Source: Eubacteriales bacterium (lineage in GTDB: Bacteria > Bacillota > Clostridia > Christensenellales > Aristaeellaceae). Taken from it: 64,000 nt of DNA. Under the pieces are notes generated by a model, which had not been told where the DNA came from, did no database searches, and saw nothing but the letters and a program-made list of their open reading frames with translations. Below, piece by piece: positions 39,613 to 48,732 of the stretch (the stretch's first letter is position 1; each line of letters opens with the position of its first letter). Where the stretch lies: contig JAQUWD010000002.1 in assembly GCA_028693055.1 (NCBI GenBank), positions 25,699-89,698 on the forward strand, written 5' to 3'. A program made the position numbers and the translations under genes.

Positions 39613-40737
39613 TCACATCTCCCTTTTTACACGGGCGGAGCCGTCCGCCTCCTGACTGACCTGTAAGAAGCAATCGGCATGGGCTCCCGCCGCGTCCAGC
39701 TTGTCGGTGCAGGTAATCAGCGTCTGCACGCCCTCGGTGCTTCTCAACAACGCGTTGCGTCGGCGAGCGTCCAGCTCGCTGAATACATCGTCCAACAGCA
39801 AAGTAGGTGCTTCTCCCATTTCCCGTTCGATTAGCTTGATTTCTCCCAGCTTCATGCTCAATACAGCGGTGCGCAGCTGCCCCTGACTGCCGTACGCTCG
39901 CAGCTCCTTGCCGTAGAGCAGCATGCTCATATCGTCCCGATGAGGGCCGAAGGTGGTATACATCCGTTTGCGATCCTCATTCCGGCTACGGCGAAGACCT
40001 TCCAGCATATTTTGATAAGGGGTTTCGGTGGTCGCTAAGCTGCTTGCATATTGCAGCAGGAATGTCTCCTCCGGGTTGTCGGCAATAGCCGCATATTCCC
40101 GCGCCGCGTTTTCCGACAGCTCGCCCAAAAACCATCGGCGGGTGTTGACGATGGCTACAGCGGCGCTGGCTAGCTGCTCGTCCCAAGCGTCCAGCTGGGC
40201 CCCAAAATCCTCCACGCCTTCCAGCTTGTCCCGTTTCAGCAGGGCGTTACGGCTTTCCAGCACGCTTAGGTATTGCTTAAGCGCTTTTAAGTAGCTGGGG
40301 CGTATTTGGCTGAGCTGCATATCCACAAACCGCCGCCGAGCCGCCGGACCGTCCCGTATAATACGAATATCCTCGGGGGAAAACATCACCACCGTGGCGT
40401 GACCCATCATATCCGAAATGCGCTGGGCGGGTTTGCCGTATAAAAGCACTCGCTTTTGCGGCTTTTCCAAGGGGTAAAGCCGCACCTCCACGTCGTGCCT
40501 GCCGTCGATGCGCTGGGTTTCGCCATGCACCAGCGCCACGCTTTCCCCGGCGGCGATCATCTCCCGGTCCACAGAGGTTCGGTGGCTGCGCCCCAAGGAC
40601 AAAAGGTGCATGGCCTCCAGCAAATTGGTTTTACCGCTGCCGTTAGGCCCGTACAGCACGGTGACCCCCTCCGAGGGCGCAAGCTCCAAAAAGGGATAAT
40701 TGCGAAACTGCTGCACACGCAGGGACGTAAAGCGCAC
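39613..40737 (-). CDS. recF: DNA replication/repair protein RecF
   Basis: LRVQQFRNYPFLELAPSEGVTVLYGPNGSGKTNLLEAMHLLSLGRSHRT; GSQGQLRTAVLSMKLGEI; LLLDDVFSELDARRRNALL. Confidence 0.97.
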   Translation of the reverse strand: MRFTSLRVQQFRNYPFLELAPSEGVTVLYGPNGSGKTNLLEAMHLLSLGRSHRTSVDREMIAAGESVALVHGETQRIDGRHDVEVRLYPLEKPQKRVLLYGKPAQRISDMMGHATVVMFSPEDIRIIRDGPAARRRFVDMQLSQIRPSYLKALKQYLSVLESRNALLKRDKLEGVEDFGAQLDAWDEQLASAAVAIVNTRRWFLGELSENAAREYAAIADNPEETFLLQYASSLATTETPYQNMLEGLRRSRNEDRKRMYTTFGPHRDDMSMLLYGKELRAYGSQGQLRTAVLSMKLGEIKLIEREMGEAPTLLLDDVFSELDARRRNALLRSTEGVQTLITCTDKLDAAGAHADCFLQVSQEADGSARVKREM

Positions 40738-40773
40738 TGGGCGTCACCTCACGATAGGCGGGCTTGCCGCCGG

Positions 40774-43089
40774 TTAATAGGGATACAGCATACGCGACAA
40801 TGCAGTATAAACCTCAGGGGACTGGAGCTTTACATACATGCGCTCGTTGGTAAAGCCAAAGGCTACGCTGACCAAAATCGTCAGGCAGCAGCAGACCACT
40901 AACATAAAGGATAACGCTCTACCCTCCGGCGCTTCCAAGCGCACGGGATCGGCGCATAGGCTCGTGGCGGCAACCGTCGCAATCAACGAAAGAGCCAATA
41001 AAAAGTCGTGATTATAGCGCTGCATAATCCCAGCGTAGAAATAGGTAACAACCATCAGTACGCCGCATAGGAGCAGCGGTAGCAGCAAGGTCGTGCTCCG
41101 TTCCGCGCGCATAGCGAGACTCTCCGTCCGATACGTCCGCAGCGCCATCGGCAGCAACAGTAAAAACCAAAGCAGAGGATAGGTCAACGCGCCCACGCCC
41201 TCCTTGGCCCAGAAATAATTTCCGGTAACATTAAGGAAGCGCGGCTTTGCAGCCACATAGGGGAAGGAACCCATAAAATCGGGTAAATCCAGCAGATAAT
41301 GCCACAGGGCTTGAGGGATTTGCTCCAAACGGAAGCAGTTGTAAGAGATATCCTCCATGGTAAGCTGATAAAGCTGACCAAACTCGCCTACCGAGCCGAA
41401 GCGAGCGTAGTTGTACCCCATCACCGCCCCTACGCCTACCATGGCGGGCAAAAGAAACAGGGCGCTGTCCCGAAGCTTTTGCCTCCAAGAGGATTCCTTC
41501 GCTCGAAGCACGCCGATAAACGCAGGAGCCAGAAATGCGGTGCTAATGAGCAGCGTATTGGCACGGCCCATGCTTTGAAGGCCAAAGCAGATGCCGCAGA
41601 GCAGGAACAGGCAAACACGTTTCCGGGACTGCTTCTGCATCACAGCGTGATAGCCAAAGCCCAAGACTCCCGCCATCATGGCAAGGTTATAGGCCATAAC
41701 GTTTTCATATCGGCTGGCAGCGGCGGATAGTAGGGGCCAGCCAGCTGCGCAGGTAACCGCCATGCAGCATAGGGAAAGCAGAAACAAATTCTGCTTGCGG
41801 GTAAAACGACGCACGATTCCCAGTACGGCATAATAGCATAATGGAATAGCCAGCAGCGCTAAAATTGCGCCGCAGAGAATTTGACTGGGAAGCCGACCCG
41901 TCAGCCAGAAATGGGGGAAATAGACCAGCAGCACCGGCCCGGGGCCAAAATAAAGGTAATAGCTCCCGCCGTAGTAGGCATAGTCCAAAGGAACGGTAAC
42001 GCCCTCCTGGGCGCGCTGGGTACGGTCATAGGGATTAGATACCATGTCTAAGCCATCGTCCGGTTCGATAAGCAACGAAAGCTGCCCATGGTGGAATGCA
42101 TTCCATAGCTGTGCGTAGCCGTCGTCCTGATTTTCTACGGCGTCCTCCACCGTTAGCCCGTTCCATAGCCCACGAAAGGGTTTATCGCTTTTCGGCATAC
42201 ACCATACGGACATCGTCAAGACAAAGGCCATCAGCCCCAGCATTGGCAGAACGATCACCCATCGATGGCTCCGTTTACCGGGCTGATAAACGACCTGCCG
42301 CCACGGAAAGCGCAGCGCGCAGCCCAGCGCCGTCAGCACTAGAAAAACGCCGAGCATACGGAACCACTGCCAGCTTACAGGAATCTGCGGGTTTAGCGTA
42401 ACGGCAGTCAGCGTAACATCGGCTCCGTCGGGGATCATGAATTCCAAATCCAGCGCGTTGATTTCCCCGTTGCTATACAGATAGCCATACCATACGTCCA
42501 GCTCCTCTGCGCCGGGAACACAAACCCCGTTATTCGCCTCCACATAGGCGTACAGGCTTGCCTCATCTCTTAGCCACACGCTAAAGGAAATTGGCTGGCG
42601 GTCCCCTTCCAGTCGGACGGAAACAGCCGTCGTCCAGCCGGACAGCTCTTGAGCTTGAAACATGCACAGCCCGGCATCGTCAGGCGTTAGGGGAATCTCT
42701 TCGTTCTCATTTAGCTCTACCGATTCGTCGTTGAAATTGGTGAAATCCGCTAAAGACATTTCTTCCGGCTCACACCCACGGGTTACGAAAGAACGATAGT
42801 TAAATACCAGCAGCTCCGCGCAAAGGGCAAGTAGCAGCGCCCCACAGGCTACAGCGCCCAGCCGCGCGCCCCAAAGAGGAAACCCTCTCTCTTTTCTGAT
42901 CGCCCTCGGCGCAAAGCAAAACCACGCGGTCAAACCGCCGCATGCCAGACCGCCCAGAAGAGGCAGCCATACCGGACAGGAAGACTGGGGCAACAGGCTC
43001 ATAACCGCAATCAGCGATAACGCAGCTAAACCGGCAGCCAGCATACAGAACGCGAATCGCAAATGACCTCGCTGTTTTTTTCGTTCCAT
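40774..43089 (-). CDS. Large polytopic membrane protein, GT-C-like, paralog of 37291-39609
   Basis: 771 aa; GGSYYLYFGPGPVLLVYFPHFWLTGRLPSQILCG, ARFGSVGEFGQLYQLTMEDISYNCFRLEQIPQALWHYLLDLPDFMGSFPYVA. Confidence 0.75.
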   Translation of the reverse strand: MERKKQRGHLRFAFCMLAAGLAALSLIAVMSLLPQSSCPVWLPLLGGLACGGLTAWFCFAPRAIRKERGFPLWGARLGAVACGALLLALCAELLVFNYRSFVTRGCEPEEMSLADFTNFNDESVELNENEEIPLTPDDAGLCMFQAQELSGWTTAVSVRLEGDRQPISFSVWLRDEASLYAYVEANNGVCVPGAEELDVWYGYLYSNGEINALDLEFMIPDGADVTLTAVTLNPQIPVSWQWFRMLGVFLVLTALGCALRFPWRQVVYQPGKRSHRWVIVLPMLGLMAFVLTMSVWCMPKSDKPFRGLWNGLTVEDAVENQDDGYAQLWNAFHHGQLSLLIEPDDGLDMVSNPYDRTQRAQEGVTVPLDYAYYGGSYYLYFGPGPVLLVYFPHFWLTGRLPSQILCGAILALLAIPLCYYAVLGIVRRFTRKQNLFLLSLCCMAVTCAAGWPLLSAAASRYENVMAYNLAMMAGVLGFGYHAVMQKQSRKRVCLFLLCGICFGLQSMGRANTLLISTAFLAPAFIGVLRAKESSWRQKLRDSALFLLPAMVGVGAVMGYNYARFGSVGEFGQLYQLTMEDISYNCFRLEQIPQALWHYLLDLPDFMGSFPYVAAKPRFLNVTGNYFWAKEGVGALTYPLLWFLLLLPMALRTYRTESLAMRAERSTTLLLPLLLCGVLMVVTYFYAGIMQRYNHDFLLALSLIATVAATSLCADPVRLEAPEGRALSFMLVVCCCLTILVSVAFGFTNERMYVKLQSPEVYTALSRMLYPY

Positions 43090-43122
43090 GCTCCCTTGTA
43101 CCTCCCTGTCCGTAGGCTTCGA

Positions 43123-44916
43123 CTATTTTCTTTTTATCCGCACAGTGACCGCTCGACCGGGGAGGGGTTGCCCGAACACATCTTTTCCATCCACCGCGTA
43201 GCGGCGAATGACCAGCGTATTTTCATCCTCTGCCTCCACGTTCAGGTAGCCCGTTTGCAGCATGTTGTTTTCCCGACGATTGAGCAATAGCTTTTGCAGA
43301 CTGCGCCGCATGGCTTTGTTCGCATGAGCCCAGTCCATGGGCGCACGATTCCACGGGTCCGCCATTCCCTGCATGCCGATTTCATCGCCATAATAAATCG
43401 TTGGCGCGCCGGGCAAAGCACAGAGGAGCCGGAAGGCTTCCAGCACTCTGGTTTGGGCTAGATTGGCCTCTTCCCGGGTCAGGCGAATTCTCGCCGCCTC
43501 TGCGCGATCCATCTGGGCGATTCCCTCCCGATCGTACCCGACCATGGCATTCAAAATACGAACCCGGTCGTGGCTACCCAGCAGATTCATCAGCGAATAA
43601 TAGAAGGGGGCGGGATAGACCTCCTGCTGATGCAAAATCACGCGCCGCAGCTGATACGCATCGCATTTGCCGGTGAAGAAATCAATGATTCCATGGCGCA
43701 GAGGATAGTTCATCACACTGTCCAGCGTATCGCCTAGACAGTAGCACCGCTGCTGCCCGTAGGCAATCTTATTGCTAGCGTCCTCCCACACCTCGCCTAA
43801 TAAAACCGCCTCTGGATTTGCAGTCTTTAGCGCAGTCCGCATTTCCCGAAGCATACTGACGGGCAGCTCATCCGCCACGTCAAGCCGCCAGCCGCAGGCT
43901 CCCCGTTTGACCCATCCGGGTAGAATACCATTGTCCGCATTCAGCAGATAGCGCCGGTATTCCTCGTTGTTCTTATCCACGGCGGGCAAGGTTTCAAAGC
44001 CCCACCAGCAGTTATAGCGGTCTGGATAGCTGCTAAAGGAATACCACGGATAATACGGCGAATCCTTGCTTTGATATGCGCCGGTCGTATCATAGCGGCC
44101 ATAGCGATTGAAGTACTTGCTGTCCGAGCCGGTATGGCTGAACACGCCGTCCATCATCACCTTCATGCCATGGTCGCCAGCAGCCTTGATGAGCGCGTCA
44201 AAGGCTTTATCGTCCCCTAAGATGGGATCGATTTCCTCATAGCTGCCCGTATCGTAGCGGTGATTGGTGCGCGCGCGGAAAACGGGATTGATGTACAAAA
44301 TCGTAACGCCCAGCTCCCGCAAATCATCCAGCTTTTCCACAATGCCCTTCAGGGTACCCCCAAAAAAGTCGAGGGCCCGATTATCCCCGGTTTTCGAATC
44401 GATGGAAAGGTTAGGCAGCTCGTCCCAGCTTTCATGAAAAACCGCCTCGGGATGGGCGGCCTTCACCTGCCGCACCCGCCCGGACATCCCGTGCTTATCC
44501 TTATAAAAGCGATCCGGAAAAATCTGATAAATAATACCGTGGCGCAAATAATCCGGGGTTTGATAGTCGGGCTGATAAACCGTTACCTGATAGCTCTGAG
44601 GCTGGCCGTGATAAAACGCGCCCACACCCCCCAGCTGATCGTAGGAGGTGCCATATCGCACATCCCCATCCCCACGATGGATGATAAAATCATACCACAA
44701 AAGCAACGGCGTTTGGGGCGCGGTCACGATAGCCTCAAACAGATGCTCCTGAACAAGCTTCATAGCGGCGCGATGCTCCACGCCGTTCCAAGTGCGCAGG
44801 GTCACGTTTTCCGCTTCATCACATAAAAAACGGATACGGATTTGTTCGCCCGTAGGCACCGGGCCCACAGGGCTGCGATAAGCCGAATCATAAGAGTCAT
44901 GGTATAGGATAAGAAT
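43123..44916 (-). CDS. Glycoside hydrolase family 13 (neopullulanase/cyclomaltodextrinase-like)
   Basis: GIIYQIFPDRFYKDK, GVTILYINPVFRARTNHRYDTGSYEEIDPILGDDKAFDAL, GVFSHTGSDSKYF, GWRLDVADELP, LLGEVWED, NLLGSHDRVR. Conserved N-terminus (YHDSYDSAYRSPVGPVP) lies upstream of the track GTG start 44868; exact start uncertain. Confidence 0.92.
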   Translation of the reverse strand: MLILYHDSYDSAYRSPVGPVPTGEQIRIRFLCDEAENVTLRTWNGVEHRAAMKLVQEHLFEAIVTAPQTPLLLWYDFIIHRGDGDVRYGTSYDQLGGVGAFYHGQPQSYQVTVYQPDYQTPDYLRHGIIYQIFPDRFYKDKHGMSGRVRQVKAAHPEAVFHESWDELPNLSIDSKTGDNRALDFFGGTLKGIVEKLDDLRELGVTILYINPVFRARTNHRYDTGSYEEIDPILGDDKAFDALIKAAGDHGMKVMMDGVFSHTGSDSKYFNRYGRYDTTGAYQSKDSPYYPWYSFSSYPDRYNCWWGFETLPAVDKNNEEYRRYLLNADNGILPGWVKRGACGWRLDVADELPVSMLREMRTALKTANPEAVLLGEVWEDASNKIAYGQQRCYCLGDTLDSVMNYPLRHGIIDFFTGKCDAYQLRRVILHQQEVYPAPFYYSLMNLLGSHDRVRILNAMVGYDREGIAQMDRAEAARIRLTREEANLAQTRVLEAFRLLCALPGAPTIYYGDEIGMQGMADPWNRAPMDWAHANKAMRRSLQKLLLNRRENNMLQTGYLNVEAEDENTLVIRRYAVDGKDVFGQPLPGRAVTVRIKRK

Positions 44917-45072
44917 CTCCCCTTTGTGCCTTCAATCAATAACGCATCCTCTATCATACCATGAATGGAAAAAGGGTGCAAACCCTAAATTGAGCGGGCT
45001 CACGCTTACCGCTGCGTGTTGGCGGGGCGCTGATCCGTCCCGTGATTTGCGATTATCACAATCTATAAACCA

Positions 45073-45123
45073 GCGCATCATAAAAGGGAGCGACTTTCCC
45101 AGCCGTTCCCTTTTATGATGCGC
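45073..45123. repeat. Long perfect stem-loop
   Basis: GCGCATCATAAAAGGGA (45073-45089) / TCCCTTTTATGATGCGC (45107-45123), 17-bp perfect stem, 17-nt loop. Confidence 0.8.
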
Positions 45124-45144
45124 ACGATTTTTCACTGATATGGC

Positions 45145-45873
45145 CTATCTCGGCGATTCGTCCTTCTCCCAAAGCCCATACTGCTGATCGTTCCGTAGGG
45201 CGTTGAGCATGCTTTCCTCAATCTTGGGATAGTGCTTGCTCAGCTCGGCAATGAGCTCCTTCATTTCCTGCCGCTTGGTGTGTCCGTTAGCGGGGCAGGG
45301 ATTCTTCAAGATGGGCAGGTTTAGCTCCTTGCTGATGTGAATCACATGCTTCTCCGGCAGATATACCATAGGCCGTATCACCGTTAAATCGCTTCGGCTC
45401 ATATAGGTTTTGGGATGAAAGGTGTGCAGCCGTCCTTCAAACAAAAGGCTCATCAGCAGAGTTTCAATTGCGTCGTCCCGGTGATGCCCCAGCGCCAGCT
45501 TGTTGCAGCCCAGCTCCTTGCATAGATCGCATAGCATGCCGCGACGCATCTTTGCGCATAGGGCGCAGGGATTCTGCTCCTTGCGGATTTCGAATAAGAT
45601 TTGATATAGCTCCGTATATCGAATTTCGATCGGCACATCCAGCCGCTGGCTTAGGGCCTCGATTTTTGAGGTGTCCGGCTTTTCCTTGCCTGTGGTCAGC
45701 ATCAGCGCTTGTAGGGAAAAATCCTCGTGGCGCACCTTGCGGTACAAAGAAAGGGCGTAGAGCAGAAGCAAGCTGTCCTTGCCTCCGCTTACGCCAACCG
45801 CCACTTTGTCGCCAGGCTCGATCAAGGTAAAGTCCTGATCAGCGCGGCGAATGCAACCCAATGTTGTTTTCAA
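45145..45873 (-). CDS. TtcA/TilS-type PP-loop tRNA thiolation-like protein
   Basis: GDKVAVGVSGGKDSLLLLYAL, CALCAKMRRGMLCDLCKELGCNKLALGHHRDDAIETLLMSLLFEGRL. Confidence 0.9.
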   Translation of the reverse strand: MKTTLGCIRRADQDFTLIEPGDKVAVGVSGGKDSLLLLYALSLYRKVRHEDFSLQALMLTTGKEKPDTSKIEALSQRLDVPIEIRYTELYQILFEIRKEQNPCALCAKMRRGMLCDLCKELGCNKLALGHHRDDAIETLLMSLLFEGRLHTFHPKTYMSRSDLTVIRPMVYLPEKHVIHISKELNLPILKNPCPANGHTKRQEMKELIAELSKHYPKIEESMLNALRNDQQYGLWEKDESPR

Positions 45874-45888
45874 TCAGCTTCCTCCGTA

Positions 45889-47751
45889 TCAGTAACGAGG
45901 CGTAACGCCCACGTAGTAGCGATCGGGCTTTGCGTCGTATTTATCCTTGCCTAAGCTGACCCGTCCGGTTTCCTGACCGTCCACCACCGTTACGAGGAAG
46001 CTTTCCACAACGTAGCCCTCCCGACCCTTGCTGTACAGCTTGGTTTCATCCTGATACGTAACGTGCTCTCCCGTGGCGTCCTCTTTCAGGTAAGGCTCCT
46101 CGGGCTTGGGGATGGTCTCAACGGTTTGGGCTTGCAGCGCATAGCTGGTATTGCCTAAGGACAAGCCGTAGATGCGCACCTCGCATAGATAGGTGCGCTT
46201 GCTGGTGCTGCTCTGGATGACATGAGCGGCCATATAAATGGTTCCGCCGCTGTTGTTGGTGAAGGTAAAGTCAATCTCGTGCCCGCGGGTGTCGCTGACG
46301 GTAGCGTCCATGCCCATATCGGTATAACTGACGGGGTTGGAGTGGGGCTCCCGATTGGTGATTTTTAGTCCGCTCTGAACGGCGGCCAAGTAGACGGTGG
46401 TGCTGGCTTGACAAACGCCGCCGCCCCAGCCGATAACCTCTTCGCCGTAAGCGTATTCGATAGCGGAGTAAAAGCCGTTTTCCATGCTGCGTTTGCCCAC
46501 GGCAGAATTAAAGCTGAATTTCTTACCGTCCTGCAAAGTCATGCCGTTAATACGGCTGAAGGCAAGGCGGATGTTCTCGGTGCGGCTTTCCGTAGAGGCG
46601 GAGGAGATTGGCGTTATGGCGCGGTAGCGCAGCTCCACCGTCTTTTCCAAATCAGCCACGGTAACGCTGGGATTGATCAAGGTGGTTTCCAGCATGACCT
46701 CGCCGCTTTGGAGGTTGTGCACCATATCCAAGATCTGCTCTTTGGCGGCGGTGGTGTCCAGCCGCTGACCGTATACCTCCTGCTGGAAGGTGAAGGGATT
46801 GGTGCTGTCGTCCGGGTTGAAGGAGATCAATTGCGCGTCCTGAGCAGATTTGTAGGCAACAGTCTGCAAAGTGCTCAGAATATTATCGATAGGGGTTGTA
46901 TCCGCGCTTTGCTCCGCACTGTAAAACTCATAGGCGCTTTGCTGCGCGCCTAGTAGCTCATCCTTTAGCTGGAAGATGTCTTTACGGCTCTGCGCGTTGG
47001 TTTCGTGACCGATAGCCCACGCCTGTTCCAAGGCGGCGGTGGGATCGAAGGAAATGCCCAGCATGGAAGCTGTAATGTCCTTATATTCGCCGGAGACGTT
47101 TTTCAGGCGCACATACCAGCTGTTTGATTTTTCGTTGGCCTGCGCCCATACGGCGGCACTGCCGTCCGCCCAGCTCATGCCGGAAAGATCGATGCCGTCC
47201 ACGGTAATATTGGGCAGAAAAACGCTGCGATAGGGGCGAATATCACTCTGTACCTTCCAGAAATAGCCGCCTACGCCTACGCCACCTAGAACGATTAAAA
47301 CCAGCAGCACCTTGATTAGCTGCCATTTTAACGATGGCTTTTTGCGCCCGCCGGTTCCGCGCTGGTTGCCGCCGCCGTTTGAAAATCTGCCGTTTGTAAA
47401 TCCGCTGTCCGCAGGACCGCCGTTCGCAGGACCGCTGCTTGCGAATCCGTTGTATGTATATCCGCCGTCCGCAGGACCCGCAGGACCGCCGTTTGTATAT
47501 CTGTTGTTTGTAAATCCGCCGTCCGCAGGACCGCCGTTTGTATATCTGTTGTTTGTAAATCCGCCGTCCGCAGGACCGCCATTTGAAAATCTGCCGTTTG
47601 TAAATCCGCTGTCCGCAGGACCCGCAGGACCCGCAGGACTCGCAGAACCGGAGCGCCTGCGCTTCGACGGAGGCTGCTGAACCGGCGGCGGCGCGTACCA
47701 CGCAGGATAGCCGTTGTTCTGGTTTTGCGGTGGATAGCCTTGATTGTTCAT
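45889..47751 (-). CDS. VanW family protein with Pro/Gly/Asn-rich repetitive N-terminal tail
   Basis: TM LIKVLLVLIVLGGVGVGGYFW; VanW core RTENIRLAFSRINGMTLQDGKKFSFNSAVGKRSMENGFYSAIEYAYGEEVIGWGGGVCQASTTVYLAAVQSGLKITNREPHSNPVSYTDMGMDATVSD. Confidence 0.9.
   Translation of the reverse strand: MNNQGYPPQNQNNGYPAWYAPPPVQQPPSKRRRSGSASPAGPAGPADSGFTNGRFSNGGPADGGFTNNRYTNGGPADGGFTNNRYTNGGPAGPADGGYTYNGFASSGPANGGPADSGFTNGRFSNGGGNQRGTGGRKKPSLKWQLIKVLLVLIVLGGVGVGGYFWKVQSDIRPYRSVFLPNITVDGIDLSGMSWADGSAAVWAQANEKSNSWYVRLKNVSGEYKDITASMLGISFDPTAALEQAWAIGHETNAQSRKDIFQLKDELLGAQQSAYEFYSAEQSADTTPIDNILSTLQTVAYKSAQDAQLISFNPDDSTNPFTFQQEVYGQRLDTTAAKEQILDMVHNLQSGEVMLETTLINPSVTVADLEKTVELRYRAITPISSASTESRTENIRLAFSRINGMTLQDGKKFSFNSAVGKRSMENGFYSAIEYAYGEEVIGWGGGVCQASTTVYLAAVQSGLKITNREPHSNPVSYTDMGMDATVSDTRGHEIDFTFTNNSGGTIYMAAHVIQSSTSKRTYLCEVRIYGLSLGNTSYALQAQTVETIPKPEEPYLKEDATGEHVTYQDETKLYSKGREGYVVESFLVTVVDGQETGRVSLGKDKYDAKPDRYYVGVTPRY
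47375..47640. repeat. In-frame tandem repeat array, about 45-bp unit
   Basis: 41-bp identical blocks at 47378-47418 and 47582-47622 (tttgaaaatctgccgtttgtaaatccgctgtccgcaggacc); adjacent near-identical units (gccgtttgtatatctgttgtttgtaaatccgcc) within 47480-47565. Confidence 0.9.
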
Positions 47752-47844
47752 AGCTTTGCTCCTTTAGCGGGGCCGCGTGAAGATCGCGGTTTCATTGGAA
47801 TTCGGCGGCGCATACACCAAACGGCGGCTGCATCCTGTTAGAGT

Positions 47845-48726
47845 CTATTCATGGGTCGTACGTCCTAGAAGCGCTTGCACATCGGCTTGACAGCTGCGCC
47901 AGCCGGAGGGCATTCGCCCCATGGAAACGCGGGTGTTTAAATCGCCGTGAAAATCGCTTCCCCCGGTGACCAAAAGCGCACGGCGCTTAGCATAGCTGCT
48001 AAGCTGTAGGGCCTGCGCCGGGGTGGCGGATGGATGCCACGCCTCTAGACCTGTCAGACCTTCCTTTTCAAGAGCCTCCGTCAGCGCGGCAAGGACGGTG
48101 AAGTCCGGCGATAAGCGGCAGGGATGGGCTAGCACAGGAATGGCTCCTGCGGTTTTGAGCAGCCTAACCGCTTCCGTAGCCGGCAGCAGTTGACGAGCCA
48201 CATAGGCGCTCTTGCCTTCGGCAAGGTAACGGTCAAAGGCCTGCTGGACGGTATTGACCACGCGCATTCTCACCAGCGCACGGGCGATATGGGCGCGTCC
48301 CACCGTGGGGGAGCATAGCGCTCTTCGTTCCTCCTCCGGGAACGAAACGCCAAGCTGTTCAAGCTTGTCCACAATGGCCTCCGCGCGGCTCTGCCGATCC
48401 TCCCGGGCTGCTTGCAGGCAACGGGCTAGCTCGGGGTCGCGGGGGTTTACACCATAACCTAAAATATGGGTGCGACCGCCTATCCCGGCGCTGAGCTCGA
48501 GGGAAGGCAGAAAAAGCAGCGGGGGCTTGTGAGGAAAGGCGGCGTTGCGCCGGGCAATAGCCTTGGCCATTGGCTCAAGACCGTCCAGCGTATCGTGGTC
48601 GCATAGGGCAATAACGCGCAGACCCAGCCGGTCTGCCATGGCTGTCAGCTCCTCCGGCGAACGTAACCCATCGGAAAAGATGCTGTGCACGTGGAGGTCG
48701 GCTGGGTATAAGGTGGTTGCGCTCAT
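47845..48726 (-). CDS. PHP domain metal-dependent phosphoesterase
   Basis: ADLHVHSIFSDGLRSPEELTAMADRLGLRVIALCDHDTLDGL; PVLAHPCRL; GGSDFHGD. Confidence 0.92.
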   Translation of the reverse strand: MSATTLYPADLHVHSIFSDGLRSPEELTAMADRLGLRVIALCDHDTLDGLEPMAKAIARRNAAFPHKPPLLFLPSLELSAGIGGRTHILGYGVNPRDPELARCLQAAREDRQSRAEAIVDKLEQLGVSFPEEERRALCSPTVGRAHIARALVRMRVVNTVQQAFDRYLAEGKSAYVARQLLPATEAVRLLKTAGAIPVLAHPCRLSPDFTVLAALTEALEKEGLTGLEAWHPSATPAQALQLSSYAKRRALLVTGGSDFHGDLNTRVSMGRMPSGWRSCQADVQALLGRTTHE

Positions 48727-48732
48727 GGGCGC

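Noticed and set aside
47375-47640. Possible CRISPR array
   Set aside because: Repeats are contiguous, in frame within a coding region, and have no unique spacers or nearby cas genes.
47243-47701. Repeat-containing minus ORFs (47243-47701, 47328-47582) and plus ORF 47312-47680
   Set aside because: Off-frame readings of the 45-bp repeat in the VanW gene; the unit length is a multiple of 3, so all frames stay open.
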